From assembly GCA_041399155.1 (NCBI GenBank), contig JAWKTI010000004.1:558001-622000 (forward strand): a DNA stretch of 64,000 nt. The letters run 5' to 3'. Position numbers and translations under genes: made by a program. Positions within the stretch are counted from its first letter, which is position 1, and each line of letters starts with the position of its first letter. Shown piece after piece: positions 1-8,626 of the stretch. Below the pieces are notes generated by a model. The model saw only the letters and a program-made list of their open reading frames with translations, was not told the origin of the DNA and searched no databases. The stretch is from Zavarzinella sp. (GTDB taxonomy: Bacteria; Planctomycetota; Planctomycetia; Gemmatales; Gemmataceae).

Positions 1-327
1 ACGGCAAACAACTATGTCTGTGGAATCTGCCATGGGGTTTCCGTGTTGGCATGGGCCCGCGTGGATGGGAAAAGCCCACTGACGGGTAAAAAAGTGTGTG
101 CACCAGCAATTGCCGGCCCACAGTTTGTGCATAATCGCCAGCAAACCCAACCCAGCTCGCGGTGGCATTCAGAGTTCAATAAGGCCACGGTTCTCCCGTC
201 TGGTTCGGTGGGCAATCGCTCCACAGTTGCGGATGACGTGGTAGTTGATGGAAAAATCATTACCGCAGAGAACTTCGATTCCGCCAGCACCTTCGGCACC
301 ACGCTGGCAAAGGTGCTGTTGAAATAA
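1..327 (+). CDS. DJ-1/PfpI family protein, 3' part only
   Basis: The frame is open from the left edge to a TAA at 325-327, giving the last 108 residues of a protein whose start lies outside the window. Near its start it has the string VCGICHGVSVLAWA, which matches the nucleophile elbow of the DJ-1/PfpI (class I glutamine amidotransferase-like) fold with the reactive cysteine before H-G. The C-terminal stretch IITAENFDSASTFGTTLAKV also fits the family, where a conserved N-(aromatic)-x-SA motif precedes the last helix. Members include glyoxalases, deglycases, chaperones and peptidases, so the exact reaction cannot be stated. It is followed 144 bp downstream by a small membrane protein on the same strand. 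Confidence 0.8.
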   Translation, partial: TANNYVCGICHGVSVLAWARVDGKSPLTGKKVCAPAIAGPQFVHNRQQTQPSSRWHSEFNKATVLPSGSVGNRSTVADDVVVDGKIITAENFDSASTFGTTLAKVLLK

Positions 328-470
328 GTTGTTTTCCAATAAGGATTTAAGCTTTCGGCACCGGCAACGGAATGAGCGGAAACCTGAACCGATTGCTCCT
401 GTTGTTGCTGAATACGTTTTCAAAAAGTGTGCTATCATTTCTGAAAATCTTCAAATTCCAGTGGCACAGT

Positions 471-854
471 ATGATCGATACCGAGAAACAGCGGGGGCAA
501 CTGGCCGGGACAGTTCTGGCGCTGTTGGGCATTGTCACGTATGGAGCCACCAGCCCGTTTGGCTTGGTATTGTCTCTGGAATGGACTCGCGATCCCCGCC
601 GAGACAGCGATTTTCGCCTATTCGACTGGATGGGCGTCATTGTCGGCCTGCCCGGGACGATGTACTTTCTCTACTTTACCGCGATGATGTTCGATTATGC
701 CCCAGGGGGGCAGAGTTTTGGCAGTTTGCTACTTGGATATTGGGCGATGTTTGGTTTGTGGATCATGTACCGCCGTCGCACCCGCTGGGTAGAGATTCAA
801 CGGTATCGTAATGAAGTCAACAGTACAAAACTCGTCGTCGATGAAACAACTTGA
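471..854 (+). CDS. Small integral membrane protein, unknown function
   Basis: This 127-residue frame has three clear hydrophobic segments, near residues 12-35, 50-73 and 83-101, separated by short charged loops (LEWTRDPRRDSDFRLFDW and YRRRTRWVEIQRYRNEV). The ATG at 471 is chosen because the product then begins with a soluble MIDTEKQRGQ stretch directly before the first membrane segment. An upstream in-frame ATG at 372 would add 33 residues, including a leucine run, and cannot be excluded. No family is recognised. The overlapping frame at 329-811 has no such regular hydrophobic pattern and is treated as a shadow. Confidence 0.6.
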   Translation: MIDTEKQRGQLAGTVLALLGIVTYGATSPFGLVLSLEWTRDPRRDSDFRLFDWMGVIVGLPGTMYFLYFTAMMFDYAPGGQSFGSLLLGYWAMFGLWIMYRRRTRWVEIQRYRNEVNSTKLVVDETT

Positions 855-1072
855 TTTCGCTACCAGCTTAGTTAGCGAGCGATTCATTTACAGTTTCTGG
901 GATAGTTTTTTCAGGGTTGAAACTGGATTTGATATGCAATTGATGCTGCAATAATTAAAAACAACACGATCAAATGATCCTCGAAATCGATCTGATTCGA
1001 GCCTTCGACCAAAGGCGTCGACAACAAAGGATGGTGAATCCTGAAAACGCCACAGCCCCAGGCACTAAGCAA

Positions 1073-2143
1073 CTACAGATCCAATGCGTCCAGATCATCC
1101 ACCAGCTTATCCAGATCGTCCTTGGGTGCGTTAGATTTGTTTTCCTGGCGTTTGGGCAGACCAACTGTCGCCCCCACTGCGGTGCGACCATCGGCAACTA
1201 ATTCCCGGTCGCGTTCCGCAACCGCCTGAGCCACAGGATCAGCATCTTCTCCGCCAAATAACTTCGACAGGTCGATTTTAATACCCGTAATGCCCCCCAC
1301 GGGTGCACCGGCAATGGCGGCAGATTTGTATTCCGGAAACATAATCGCCTGTTCCGGACAAACCCGGCTGCAGGCGGGACAGCCTTTTTTGCAATTGTCC
1401 TGCGATTCCACGTACAGGCGTTCGAACGAATCAACACCATAAACACCGAAAAGACAGAAATCGAGGCATTCCAGGCAGTTGGTGCAGCGACTGTAATCAA
1501 TTACCGGGTACCACCTGCGGTTGGGAGTGGCAAGCAGCTTTTCTGGCGTAAAGTCTTGATTCTCAAGCAGTTGCAATTCGTGGTGCTTGCCGTTGGTGCC
1601 ATTGGCAGAAACACCATTTGCAGGTTCAGGCCGCTGTACCCCTAACTGCAGCAGTGGGGCTTTTGCGGCACTTTCGGCCTGACGACGTTCCCCACATTCT
1701 TTGGCTATCCGTTTCAATTCTGCAACAAATGCTTCTGGCGTGTTGCGATCCCGCAAATCGAGGCAGTAAATATGCCGATTCGGGATGTCGCCCGCCGCAC
1801 CAATCCCACGATTGGTGCTCTCTGCTTCCATTTCTTCCTCATCCTCATCATTGGGGGCACTCAGTTGGTTTTCACCAAAGTGCCCCTTGATGCCGATGCG
1901 GTCCAGCAGCCAGAAAATGGCCCGTGGGAAGTGCCAGGTCAGGACGCAGAAGTCACCCCGCACCCCTTCCAGGTAAAGCCGGCCAGTATGGTCGGGCCCC
2001 AGATCGTACAGGTTGGGAATCACCGCCACATCCAGACCAGATTCCATGATCAGTGCGGCAGCAATCGATTCTTCCAGAGAACGCTTGGCAGGGTGCTTCC
2101 CAGGTGCCTGAGACAGCACAACAGTAAGACGATATTGGCTCAT
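1073..2143 (-). CDS. Ferredoxin-type 4Fe-4S protein with long N-terminal domain
   Basis: The 356-residue product carries two iron-sulfur motifs. The first is C220-x2-C223-x2-C226-x3-C230 (CTNCLECLDFC). The second is C251-x3-C255-x2-C258-x3-C262 (CKKGCPACSRVC), slightly atypical in its first spacing. Residues 1-90 form a separate domain that is not recognised, followed by an acidic linker (NDEDEEEMEAES). A C-terminal tail of about 90 residues has charged, low-complexity sequence (DDLDKLVDDLDALDL). The predicted role is electron transfer by two 4Fe-4S clusters in the cytoplasm. It lies 129 bp downstream of the GcvH-like gene and the radical SAM gene on the same strand, so it may supply electrons to one of them; that is inference from position. 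Confidence 0.8.
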   Translation of the reverse strand: MSQYRLTVVLSQAPGKHPAKRSLEESIAAALIMESGLDVAVIPNLYDLGPDHTGRLYLEGVRGDFCVLTWHFPRAIFWLLDRIGIKGHFGENQLSAPNDEDEEEMEAESTNRGIGAAGDIPNRHIYCLDLRDRNTPEAFVAELKRIAKECGERRQAESAAKAPLLQLGVQRPEPANGVSANGTNGKHHELQLLENQDFTPEKLLATPNRRWYPVIDYSRCTNCLECLDFCLFGVYGVDSFERLYVESQDNCKKGCPACSRVCPEQAIMFPEYKSAAIAGAPVGGITGIKIDLSKLFGGEDADPVAQAVAERDRELVADGRTAVGATVGLPKRQENKSNAPKDDLDKLVDDLDALDL

Positions 2144-2272
2144 AGATGATAATCAGACGCAAACAGGCGAAGGTTTGTTCAAGCAGAGTTCAGTTTACAG
2201 TGAAAATGTGGGAACAGCAAAATTTAAATCGGCAGAAGTGGGCGGGGGAATGGCACAAAAATGAGGAAAAAC

Positions 2273-2734
2273 TCATTCTTCGTGCATTTGTTTCTTGATA
2301 TGGCGTTGGGTCAGTTCCCACGCACCGTCGAGAAAGGCAAAATATTCTTCCAGACTGAGGGTGGGGGTAATATCGCCCGCGATATCAAACAGCCACCCCT
2401 GATCGTACCCTGAAATATTAATGAGAGAGGGATCCGCCAGCACCGCCTGATTGAAGGCCACCAGTTGGCCGGCAATGGGCACGTACAGGTCGGAAGTGGC
2501 TTTGCTGGTTTCAATATTACCGATCTGCTGCTTCAGCACCACGGGTGTGTCGGCATCAATCGACCATTCCAGAAAATACACGTCCTGCATCAGGCGAATG
2601 GCATAGCTGCTGAAACCAAAGCGGTGGATGCCACTCTCCAGCGTGCGGCACCACATATGGTTTTTGCAATAGCGAAAGCCACTGGGCAGCACCGCAGCGT
2701 ACTTTCCCATCATGAATGTCAGTTCGTCAGCCAT
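2273..2734 (-). CDS. GcvH-like lipoyl carrier protein
   Basis: The 153-residue product resembles the glycine cleavage H protein. The lipoylation hairpin is visible as IGNIETSKATSDLYVPIAGQ, with the attachment lysine expected at K78, and the following F-N-x-A-V-L-x-D-P-x-L-I-N pattern is also typical. The length fits H proteins (about 125-150) with a somewhat long N-terminus. It starts 9 bp after the stop of the radical SAM gene and is followed by the ferredoxin gene. No P, T or L protein of the glycine cleavage system lies nearby, so it may be a dedicated carrier for another reaction, as described for lipoate-binding proteins outside the glycine cleavage system. Confidence 0.85.
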   Translation of the reverse strand: MADELTFMMGKYAAVLPSGFRYCKNHMWCRTLESGIHRFGFSSYAIRLMQDVYFLEWSIDADTPVVLKQQIGNIETSKATSDLYVPIAGQLVAFNQAVLADPSLINISGYDQGWLFDIAGDITPTLSLEEYFAFLDGAWELTQRHIKKQMHEE

Positions 2735-2743
2735 GGTGCCAGT

Positions 2744-4075
2744 TTAGGTATAGCGGGGGCCAATGTATTGGGGATCAAAAAAGATCGGCAGGTGGCGATC
2801 AATTTGCAACAGCCCCTCGCGGGTCAGCTCCACGCCAGTATCGGTCACTTTCAACCAGCCATCCTTTTCCAGTTTGCGATACTTTTCGTCGAATTCCTGC
2901 AAAATGTTGACGCCGAACTTCGTTTCGAAGTAAGGCAGTTCCAGTTTGCCGGTTTTCAGTTGCAGAATCATTTCACGGATCAGTTCATCGCGTTTGGTCA
3001 CCGGAAAAGCTCGCCCCAGTGGGATTTCGTTCTGATCCAGTTTGCCGATGTAGTTTTCCCAGGTGTCCACGTTCTGCACATGTACCCCGTTCAGGTGGCC
3101 AAACGAAGCCACGCCGGTGCCAAACATGTCCGCACCGTGCCACAAGGCGTCGCGGTAAACAAACTGGTTGGCAGCTTTACTTTTCACCACGGTGTACGCA
3201 CTGGAGATTTCGTAACCCGCCTTCTGAAACTCGGCAAAAGCATAGTCCACCCATGCCCGCTTGGTGGGCCAATCGGCCACCTGCGATTCCGGTGGGGGCT
3301 GATCGTTCCCGATTACCCGCAGTTCTTTGGAAAAGGTGGTGTTGTACGGCAATTCCATCTGATAAATGGTGACGGAATCCGGCCCCATGTCGATCGTTTT
3401 TTGAACGCACACCTTCCAGTTGTCCCAATCTTCACCCACCATCCCGGAAATGAGATCAATATTAATCTGTGGGAAGCCAAGGTCTCTGGCCCAGCCAAAT
3501 GCGCGATAGATTTCTTCTTCCAGGTGGGCCCGCCCGTTATACTGCAGAATCTCCGGTTTGAAGTTTTCCACCCCCAGGCTCAGGCGGGTGACACCCATTT
3601 TGCGGAGTGTTTCCAGTTTGTGCTGCTGCAGAGTGCCCGGTTCGCATTCAAAAGTGACTTCGCGGGCTTTGTCCCACGGCATAATTGCTGCGAGACTGGT
3701 CATCAGGCTTTCGAGCTGACTGGCACTGAGGTAGGATGGCGTGCCCCCACCAAAGTAGACGTAATCCAGTGATCTGCCACCCACAATGGGTGTTTTGGAC
3801 AGCAATTCTACTTCTTTAATCAATGCGTTGGTGTAAACTTCGATATCTTTGGCGTTTTTATCGGTGTAAACGCGAAAATAGCAGAATTTGCACCGCTTCC
3901 GACAAAAGGGAATATGGAGATATAACCCCATCGGCACACCAGGCAACGGTGGGCGATTGATCGCTTCCATGGCCTGCTCAAGGTAGTCTGGCTTCCAGTA
4001 AGAGAACGAGGGGTAGTTGGCGATGAAGTAATTTCCTAGCCCGGTTTTTTCCTGTTCGTCTGCAGAGATCGGCAA
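2744..4075 (-). CDS. HemW/HemN-like radical SAM protein (coproporphyrinogen III oxidase family)
   Basis: The 443-residue product has the radical SAM 4Fe-4S motif C58-x3-C62-x2-C65 in HIPFCRKRCKFCYFR. The following SAM-binding GGGTPSYL motif and the SLGVENF and DLISGM strings are typical of the HemN/HemW branch, and the C-terminus contains a winged-helix-like HemN C region (about 355-440). Family members include oxygen-independent coproporphyrinogen III dehydrogenase, the heme chaperone HemW and the heme-degrading HutW/ChuW group, and the sequence alone does not separate these. It is the first gene of a minus-strand operon with the GcvH-like carrier (9-bp gap) and the ferredoxin. This context argues for a redox enzyme using a lipoyl or electron carrier partner. 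Confidence 0.85.
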   Translation of the reverse strand: MPISADEQEKTGLGNYFIANYPSFSYWKPDYLEQAMEAINRPPLPGVPMGLYLHIPFCRKRCKFCYFRVYTDKNAKDIEVYTNALIKEVELLSKTPIVGGRSLDYVYFGGGTPSYLSASQLESLMTSLAAIMPWDKAREVTFECEPGTLQQHKLETLRKMGVTRLSLGVENFKPEILQYNGRAHLEEEIYRAFGWARDLGFPQINIDLISGMVGEDWDNWKVCVQKTIDMGPDSVTIYQMELPYNTTFSKELRVIGNDQPPPESQVADWPTKRAWVDYAFAEFQKAGYEISSAYTVVKSKAANQFVYRDALWHGADMFGTGVASFGHLNGVHVQNVDTWENYIGKLDQNEIPLGRAFPVTKRDELIREMILQLKTGKLELPYFETKFGVNILQEFDEKYRKLEKDGWLKVTDTGVELTREGLLQIDRHLPIFFDPQYIGPRYT

Positions 4076-4543
4076 GACTTCTCCTCCGGTGTGATCAAGT
4101 CTCTTCTATTATAGCTGCCTGACCGGGTATCGGTACTGCAATTCCGTTTACGGCAGATGGTTGAAGCCGACCGAGACCCCGCTCAGACACAATAATCAGA
4201 GGCTTGGGATATCAGTTTTCAGTTTGAACTTGTTCAAATAAATGATGAAGGTGGGAAATCGTTTTGAAGCCTGGCGACAGAACTGGGTTTTGAGCGGAAG
4301 AAAATGGAACCAGCGAAGGTCTGTGTTTGATTTATTGTTCTTTCACAAATCGATTTCTACAGGTGCATTGAGAAAAATATCCTGCGGCAAATGCCACCAC
4401 TACGCCTTAAAATGAAAAATTTGTAGCAGATAAATGAACAATTGCCACTTAAAACCTTGGATGAGTCAATCTTCGCGATCCTCCATTGTCAAAAACTGCC
4501 ATATCGGCAACTCGGCATGCGTCGCATTGTTACGCAAATCTAC
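4076..4543 (-). other. Intergenic stretch without recognised gene
   Basis: This 468-bp stretch separates the 5' end of the radical SAM gene from the 3' end of the SIR2 gene, both on the minus strand. It should hold the promoter of the radical SAM operon. I see no open frame with coding character, no tRNA and no strong inverted repeat here. Confidence 0.5.
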
Positions 4544-5944
4544 TTATATAGATTTTTTTTCAGGGCCACTGAGTTCGGTCTGGTCAATCAAATATGGTTT
4601 TCCGTCGCGGACCGCTGCCAAGAGGTCGACACAAGCCTGCGAATATTTCTGTGCGATCGACTTGTCTGAGGCACCTACCTTGAAGCTAATGTGGTACTTG
4701 TTGTCGAAACTCTTGATATCGACACCCTTTTCGTCTTCAATCTTCGCCAAAAGCTTGTTAGCGTGCGACCAATGCGTGAATCCAAGCTCTGTCGCAACCC
4801 CTGTCAGTGTATATGGGTAGACAGCGTTGAAAACGCTTGGATTGTCCAGTGTCGAGATCCCAAGCAAGTGTGCAAAATGCCCGTCGGTATTAACTGCATG
4901 TTCTAGTGTCGAAAAATTGATTTGGACGGTTTTTCTTGGAATGTCGTGTCGCACAAGGTTATAGTTTCTTGCCAGTAATGCTCGCAGAATTTTTGGATCA
5001 ACTTTCTCGATCGGCGCTCCCGTGCCGAGAGCTCGAAAAATCCACTCGTAGTCGGCGGCATCAATGTTTCGCACTCGAATCGACCGACCATCTTGAAGTT
5101 CAATCATCTTTTCGACAGGGAGGTTTACTGCCAACTCTGCATCACGTCTATAAGTCACGAAGATCAGATTCGAAACCAGGCCATCCGGCTCGGCAAGTAT
5201 CTCATCAATGTCGGAAAGAATTGCGCGAATGTTGTCATCGGATCCGCTGTAGCCGAGAAAGACTAGTGGATGCTCGGCGAAGTAGGTGAGAAGTTTGGCA
5301 CTGAGGTACTTCTTCTTGCGTGTCCACTCACTGTAGTCTTCGGAAGTGAGCACAAGTGATTTTGGGTCTGTTGCGCAACCATGAATCTTGAAAACCTCTC
5401 CGACGCTAACATAATTTGTTCGGAGAATTTGCTGTCCAACAATCGGCACAAAGTCTGGGAAAACACGTTCCAAGAATTCATCGTAATTTGTGGAGATGAT
5501 GGCATGAGGCTGTATCTCTTGAAGTGCCGCCAACTCTCTTTTGGCCGTATCCTTCCTTATCTCCGATGGCTTGGGTGTAATTTCACGGAAGTGTTCAGCG
5601 ACGCAGTACTTGAGGTATATGTCGCTTGTCTGCCCGGAATTGAATAGTTCTGCGGGAAACCTCTTTTTACCTGACTTTGACCAAGCCCACTCCCGGTAAT
5701 GCCCAGCAATTTCCGAACCGATCGACGGAAGATCGGTGTGCTTCTGTTTGTAGTATGCGTAGTCGTACTCAATCGACGGGCATGCTTTACAGAGGTGATC
5801 AAGCAATTCATCCCAACTCGGAGAGTCAAAAAAACGCTTTGAAAGCCCTGAACCAGCGAATATAATTGGCTGGCAACCACGATCACTGATCACACCTCTA
5901 ATTAACGCGGTGCAATGTTCTTGATAATCTGCGTAGGCTGTCAT
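4544..5944 (-). CDS. SIR2-domain protein, probable NAD-consuming anti-phage effector
   Basis: Residues 20-280 of this 466-residue protein form a SIR2-like Rossmann domain. It shows FAGSGLS (29-35, nucleotide-binding loop), STNYDEFLER (151-160), FKIHGCATDP (185-194, the IHG that supplies the catalytic His in the family) and FLGYSGSDDNIR (229-240). This is the SIR2_2 type found in prokaryotic defence proteins such as ThsA, DSR and SIR2-Argonaute partners, which hydrolyse NAD during infection. Residues 310-466 form a second, unrecognised domain; YTLTGVATELGFTHWSHANK (378-397) has a helix-turn-helix look and may sense a trigger. There is no SLOG, TIR, Argonaute or helicase gene next to it. A perfect dyad lies 86-106 bp upstream of the start. 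Base composition is lower in GC than the operon downstream, which fits acquisition. Confidence 0.85.
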   Translation of the reverse strand: MTAYADYQEHCTALIRGVISDRGCQPIIFAGSGLSKRFFDSPSWDELLDHLCKACPSIEYDYAYYKQKHTDLPSIGSEIAGHYREWAWSKSGKKRFPAELFNSGQTSDIYLKYCVAEHFREITPKPSEIRKDTAKRELAALQEIQPHAIISTNYDEFLERVFPDFVPIVGQQILRTNYVSVGEVFKIHGCATDPKSLVLTSEDYSEWTRKKKYLSAKLLTYFAEHPLVFLGYSGSDDNIRAILSDIDEILAEPDGLVSNLIFVTYRRDAELAVNLPVEKMIELQDGRSIRVRNIDAADYEWIFRALGTGAPIEKVDPKILRALLARNYNLVRHDIPRKTVQINFSTLEHAVNTDGHFAHLLGISTLDNPSVFNAVYPYTLTGVATELGFTHWSHANKLLAKIEDEKGVDIKSFDNKYHISFKVGASDKSIAQKYSQACVDLLAAVRDGKPYLIDQTELSGPEKKSI

Positions 5945-6029
5945 TTAACAATTCAACCTGGGATGCGTAAGTCTATGGGCGTAACTTGTAATTATCCTGC
6001 GATTTTGCAAAATAACACTGTTGAAAACA

Positions 6030-6050
6030 TAGATGGGACAGTCCCATCTA
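6030..6050. promoter_or_regulatory. Perfect dyad upstream of the SIR2 gene
   Basis: TAGATGGGAC-A-GTCCCATCTA is a perfect inverted repeat with 10-bp arms around one central base. A one-base loop cannot fold as such into a stable hairpin, so a binding site for a dimeric repressor or activator is more likely than a terminator. It is 86-106 bp upstream of the SIR2 start on the minus strand, inside an AT-rich leader. No regulator gene is adjacent. Confidence 0.55.
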
Positions 6051-6225
6051 ACTACTTACATATTATGGATTTTTTTTCAAAACAATGTCTGCGATGTGTA
6101 CAATATAACAAAGTAATGACATTTCGCTGAAAGTTATACAACTAAGGGGCTTGACTCATTGCCGCCTTTGTTGAGTAGATGCGTGTAGATCGCCAGCCAC
6201 TTCTGGTGGGCTTCAGTCCCGCAGC

Positions 6226-6639
6226 TTACTTCTTCTTGGTAAAGGTCATGTCTTTCCCTTTATCGTTGGTCAGCACCATTTTATCGGCAGTCAGTTCTTT
6301 CACGGTCATTTTCTTTTCGCTACCCATGAACGTGGCGGACAGCGTTTTGTCTTCCAGTTTGTAGGTGCCTTCCTGTTTGCCGTTGTCGATCGTTACATTG
6401 TCTGCTTTTGGCATGTTTTCAAGCACGGTTTCCATGGTTGCTTTGCCGTCCGCCTGGAAAGACATTACCAACACAAATCCTTTGATTTCCGGGTCGCGGC
6501 CTTCCCAGGTGCCAACAATCGATGCCGACGCGGGAGCATTCTTGCTACCGCTGCCACTTCCGCTCTTGGAAGAATCCGAATCACAGCCTACCAGCCCCAC
6601 CAATGTGAACAGGGCAAACGCCATTCCGATCCGCAACAT
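6226..6639 (-). CDS. Small lipoprotein, lipocalin-like fold suspected
   Basis: The 137-residue product has a lipoprotein signal (FTLVGLVGC, lipobox cysteine at residue 19), then a serine/glycine linker (SDSSKSGSGSGSK). The mature part is a beta-rich domain starting IVGTWEG and including FQADGKATMET, YKLEDKTLSATF and KMVLTNDKGKDMTFTKK. The pattern of W-E near the start and repeated G-K turns resembles small planctomycete paralogous families of secreted proteins that report on bound ligands, but no function is known. It probably sits on the outer membrane or in the periplasm. It is transcribed divergently from the NPCBM gene across a 350-bp AT-rich region. Confidence 0.8.
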   Translation of the reverse strand: MLRIGMAFALFTLVGLVGCDSDSSKSGSGSGSKNAPASASIVGTWEGRDPEIKGFVLVMSFQADGKATMETVLENMPKADNVTIDNGKQEGTYKLEDKTLSATFMGSEKKMTVKELTADKMVLTNDKGKDMTFTKKK

Positions 6640-6990
6640 AAATTACTCGAGTGTATTTTCCGTACGGTCTGGGAACACCATGTTTCCAGTGCCGCAAATG
6701 AAATGGTACAGAAAGCTGAAATTCCCGGCGAGATACCCCGTGCGTGGGGCAAAACACTAATCAAATTTTCATGAATTCTTCTTAATGAACAAATTTTCAT
6801 TAAAAACCAGTGAGAAAACAGCTCCAGTTCCCACTTTTGGGAAACTTCGATAGGTACGTGACACCTGAATCGTCTTTACTCTTGTAACGAGTGGGACAAC
6901 ATTCCCCCACTAGGGGGCAATTCGTTACAATACATTAACTTCTGGTTGGTTTGATTCCGGGTGCGGCCCACACAACATAGGAAGATTGCG
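6640..6990. promoter_or_regulatory. Divergent intergenic region with a duplicated AT-rich motif
   Basis: This region separates divergent genes and should contain both promoters. CAAATTTTCAT occurs twice on the plus strand, at 6762-6772 and 6790-6800, 28 bp apart and thus near-in-phase on the helix (a little under three turns). Related ATGAAAATTTTCAT-type strings occur in other intergenic regions of the window. An AGGA-type ribosome binding site lies at about 6979-6984 before the ATG at 6991. Confidence 0.4.
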
Positions 6991-8232
6991 ATGCGTTTGA
7001 GTATTCTGGTGCTGGCTGGTTGGTGTATTGGTGCGTACGGTGCAGAACTGACCACCCTGGAAGGGAAAAAAGCCACTGGCGAAGTGATGGCGATTGGCAA
7101 ACTGGAACTGACCTTTCAAGTGAATGGGATGCCGCAAAAATATCCGTTGACCGAACTGAACACCGTCGAGTTTGGAAACAAGCCCAAGCCGATTCCCGCG
7201 AACGCCACCTATACCATGGTGGAACTGACCGATGGCACCACCATCCGGTGCACATCGTTCAAACTGGATGGGAAAACCGCAATTCTGGAAGTGCCGGACT
7301 TTGCCGCAGGCACCACGTCGCGGATGCAGGTGCCGATGACCACGATTTTCACGGTGCTGAAAGAAGCGCAGGATTTACGGCGGGAATTACGCTTTCGCGA
7401 GCTGATTCGCTCCCGAGGTCGCTTTGACCTGTGGGTAATTTCCAAACCAGGTGCGATGGAAAATAAGGAAACCTACGATGCTATCCCCGGGACGTTTGGC
7501 CCAGGTGATCTGGAAAAGAACAGCATCAAGTTTACCCGCCAGGGTGCTAACCCGCTTGATTTACCCATTGATCGTATCGCCGGCATGATTTTCAACCAGC
7601 TTCCTGGTGAGGCCCCACCCACGATCTGTACGGTTCAGGACAGTCTGGGCAACAATTATGCCGCCAAAAGTGTGGAACGCACCGCGAATGGCTTTACCGT
7701 CAACACGGTGGCAGGGTTAAAACTGGAAATGGCCAGCAATCAGATCAGCAAGTTTGATTTTGGCTCGAATTCGGTCAAATATCTTTCTGAGATGGAATAT
7801 AAGCTGGCGTATGAAAGCAGTGTGCTGCCAATCGAATTATTAAAAGTTTTTAAGAATGAATTCCCCGATCGCAAAGGTTTGGAACTGTACGTTGATGCCA
7901 AGACACTGAAAAAGGTCACCTACCGCAAAGGACTGTGGGTACATCCTGATGTGATTCTCGAGTTCCCACTGGAAAGAAAGTTCAAAACATTTCGGGCATC
8001 TGTGGGGATTGACCCACGTTATTATGGAAATTCGGATGTCAGCATTAATCTGGTGGTGGAAGGTGACGGCACCCCACTGCTGCGAAATGAGATCAAAGCA
8101 GGCAGCCCGATTACCGAGATCAATGTGAATCTGCAGAATTGTGATCTGTTGCGGATCCGAGTGGAAACTCCAAAAGGCGAACTGGACGCCGGCCGTGCAC
8201 TCGTAATTGGTGATGGCAAAGTGATGAAGTAA
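6991..8232 (+). CDS. Secreted protein with C-terminal NPCBM/NEW2-like carbohydrate-binding domain
   Basis: With the ATG at 6991 the product has 413 residues and begins with a signal peptide (MRLSILVLAGWCIGAYGAE). An upstream in-frame start at 6961 would spoil the signal peptide, and a purine-rich ribosome site precedes 6991. The middle has repeated beta segments of the form 'DGTTIRCTSFKLDGKTAI' typical of planctomycete proteins that describe an element by default gene expression of LTTLEGKKATG. Residues from about 310 to the end match the NPCBM fold: GLWVHPDVILEFPLERKFK, FRASVGID, NLVVEGDGTPLL and LDAGRALVIGD. The domain is known to bind sugars, so a role in binding extracellular polysaccharide is plausible. 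It is followed by the tRNA gene. Confidence 0.8.
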   Translation: MRLSILVLAGWCIGAYGAELTTLEGKKATGEVMAIGKLELTFQVNGMPQKYPLTELNTVEFGNKPKPIPANATYTMVELTDGTTIRCTSFKLDGKTAILEVPDFAAGTTSRMQVPMTTIFTVLKEAQDLRRELRFRELIRSRGRFDLWVISKPGAMENKETYDAIPGTFGPGDLEKNSIKFTRQGANPLDLPIDRIAGMIFNQLPGEAPPTICTVQDSLGNNYAAKSVERTANGFTVNTVAGLKLEMASNQISKFDFGSNSVKYLSEMEYKLAYESSVLPIELLKVFKNEFPDRKGLELYVDAKTLKKVTYRKGLWVHPDVILEFPLERKFKTFRASVGIDPRYYGNSDVSINLVVEGDGTPLLRNEIKAGSPITEINVNLQNCDLLRIRVETPKGELDAGRALVIGDGKVMK

Positions 8233-8320
8233 AGTGCTGCTCAGAAGTCCCTGTTATCTTGAATTGCCTCTGAACTTTACTGGCCGACAGGTGCTTGTCA
8301 GCTACAATTACTAATTAGAC

Positions 8321-8394
8321 GTCCTCGTAGCTCAACTGGATAGAGCGTTGCCCTCCGGAGGCAAAGGTTAGAGGTTCGAATCCTCTCGGGGATA
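8321..8394 (+). tRNA. tRNA-Arg (anticodon CCG)
   Basis: A full cloverleaf can be drawn. The acceptor stem pairs GTCCTCG with CGGGGAT (one G-T pair at the end and one T-G inside), the D stem pairs GCTC with GAGC, the anticodon stem TTGCC with GGCAA around loop CTCCGGA, and the T stem AGAGG with CCTCT around TTCGAAT. The anticodon CCG reads CGG arginine codons. The discriminator base is A at 8394 and CCA is not encoded. Confidence 0.95.
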
Positions 8395-8604
8395 TTACTC
8401 AGATTGCCCATTTTTCCCAGATTCACATTTCAAAGATTGTTTTGTCCCTTTTCTACTTCGCGAATTTGGCACAGAGATAATACCTCACTCACGTTTCCGG
8501 CTCGTATTACTCCCTTGTTCACTTTGCGGCTTTGCGGTCAATCTTTAGAAGAAATACTTTGCTTGTGTTGAGAGCAATGAAGTTGAAGACAACCTAACCC
8601 CCAG

Positions 8605-8626
8605 CCCCTTCCCTCGCAGGAAGGGG
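8605..8626. repeat. Short palindromic repeat in a gene-free stretch
   Basis: CCCCTTCC (8605-8612) and GGAAGGGG (8619-8626) form an 8-bp perfect stem around CTCGCA, preceded by CCTAACCCCCAG. Strings of this kind (CCTAACCCCCAGCCCCTTCC) are common dispersed palindromes in bacterial genomes. The surrounding 8395-8800 stretch, after the tRNA, shows no gene. Confidence 0.5.

Noticed and set aside
329..811. 160-codon plus-strand frame overlapping the small membrane protein gene
   Set aside because: It overlaps a frame with regular membrane segments and has low-complexity, histidine/arginine-rich sequence without a signal or motif.
2465..3772. 435-codon plus-strand frame antisense to the GcvH-like and radical SAM genes
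   Set aside because: It is a shadow: the minus-strand frames have complete lipoyl and radical SAM motifs.
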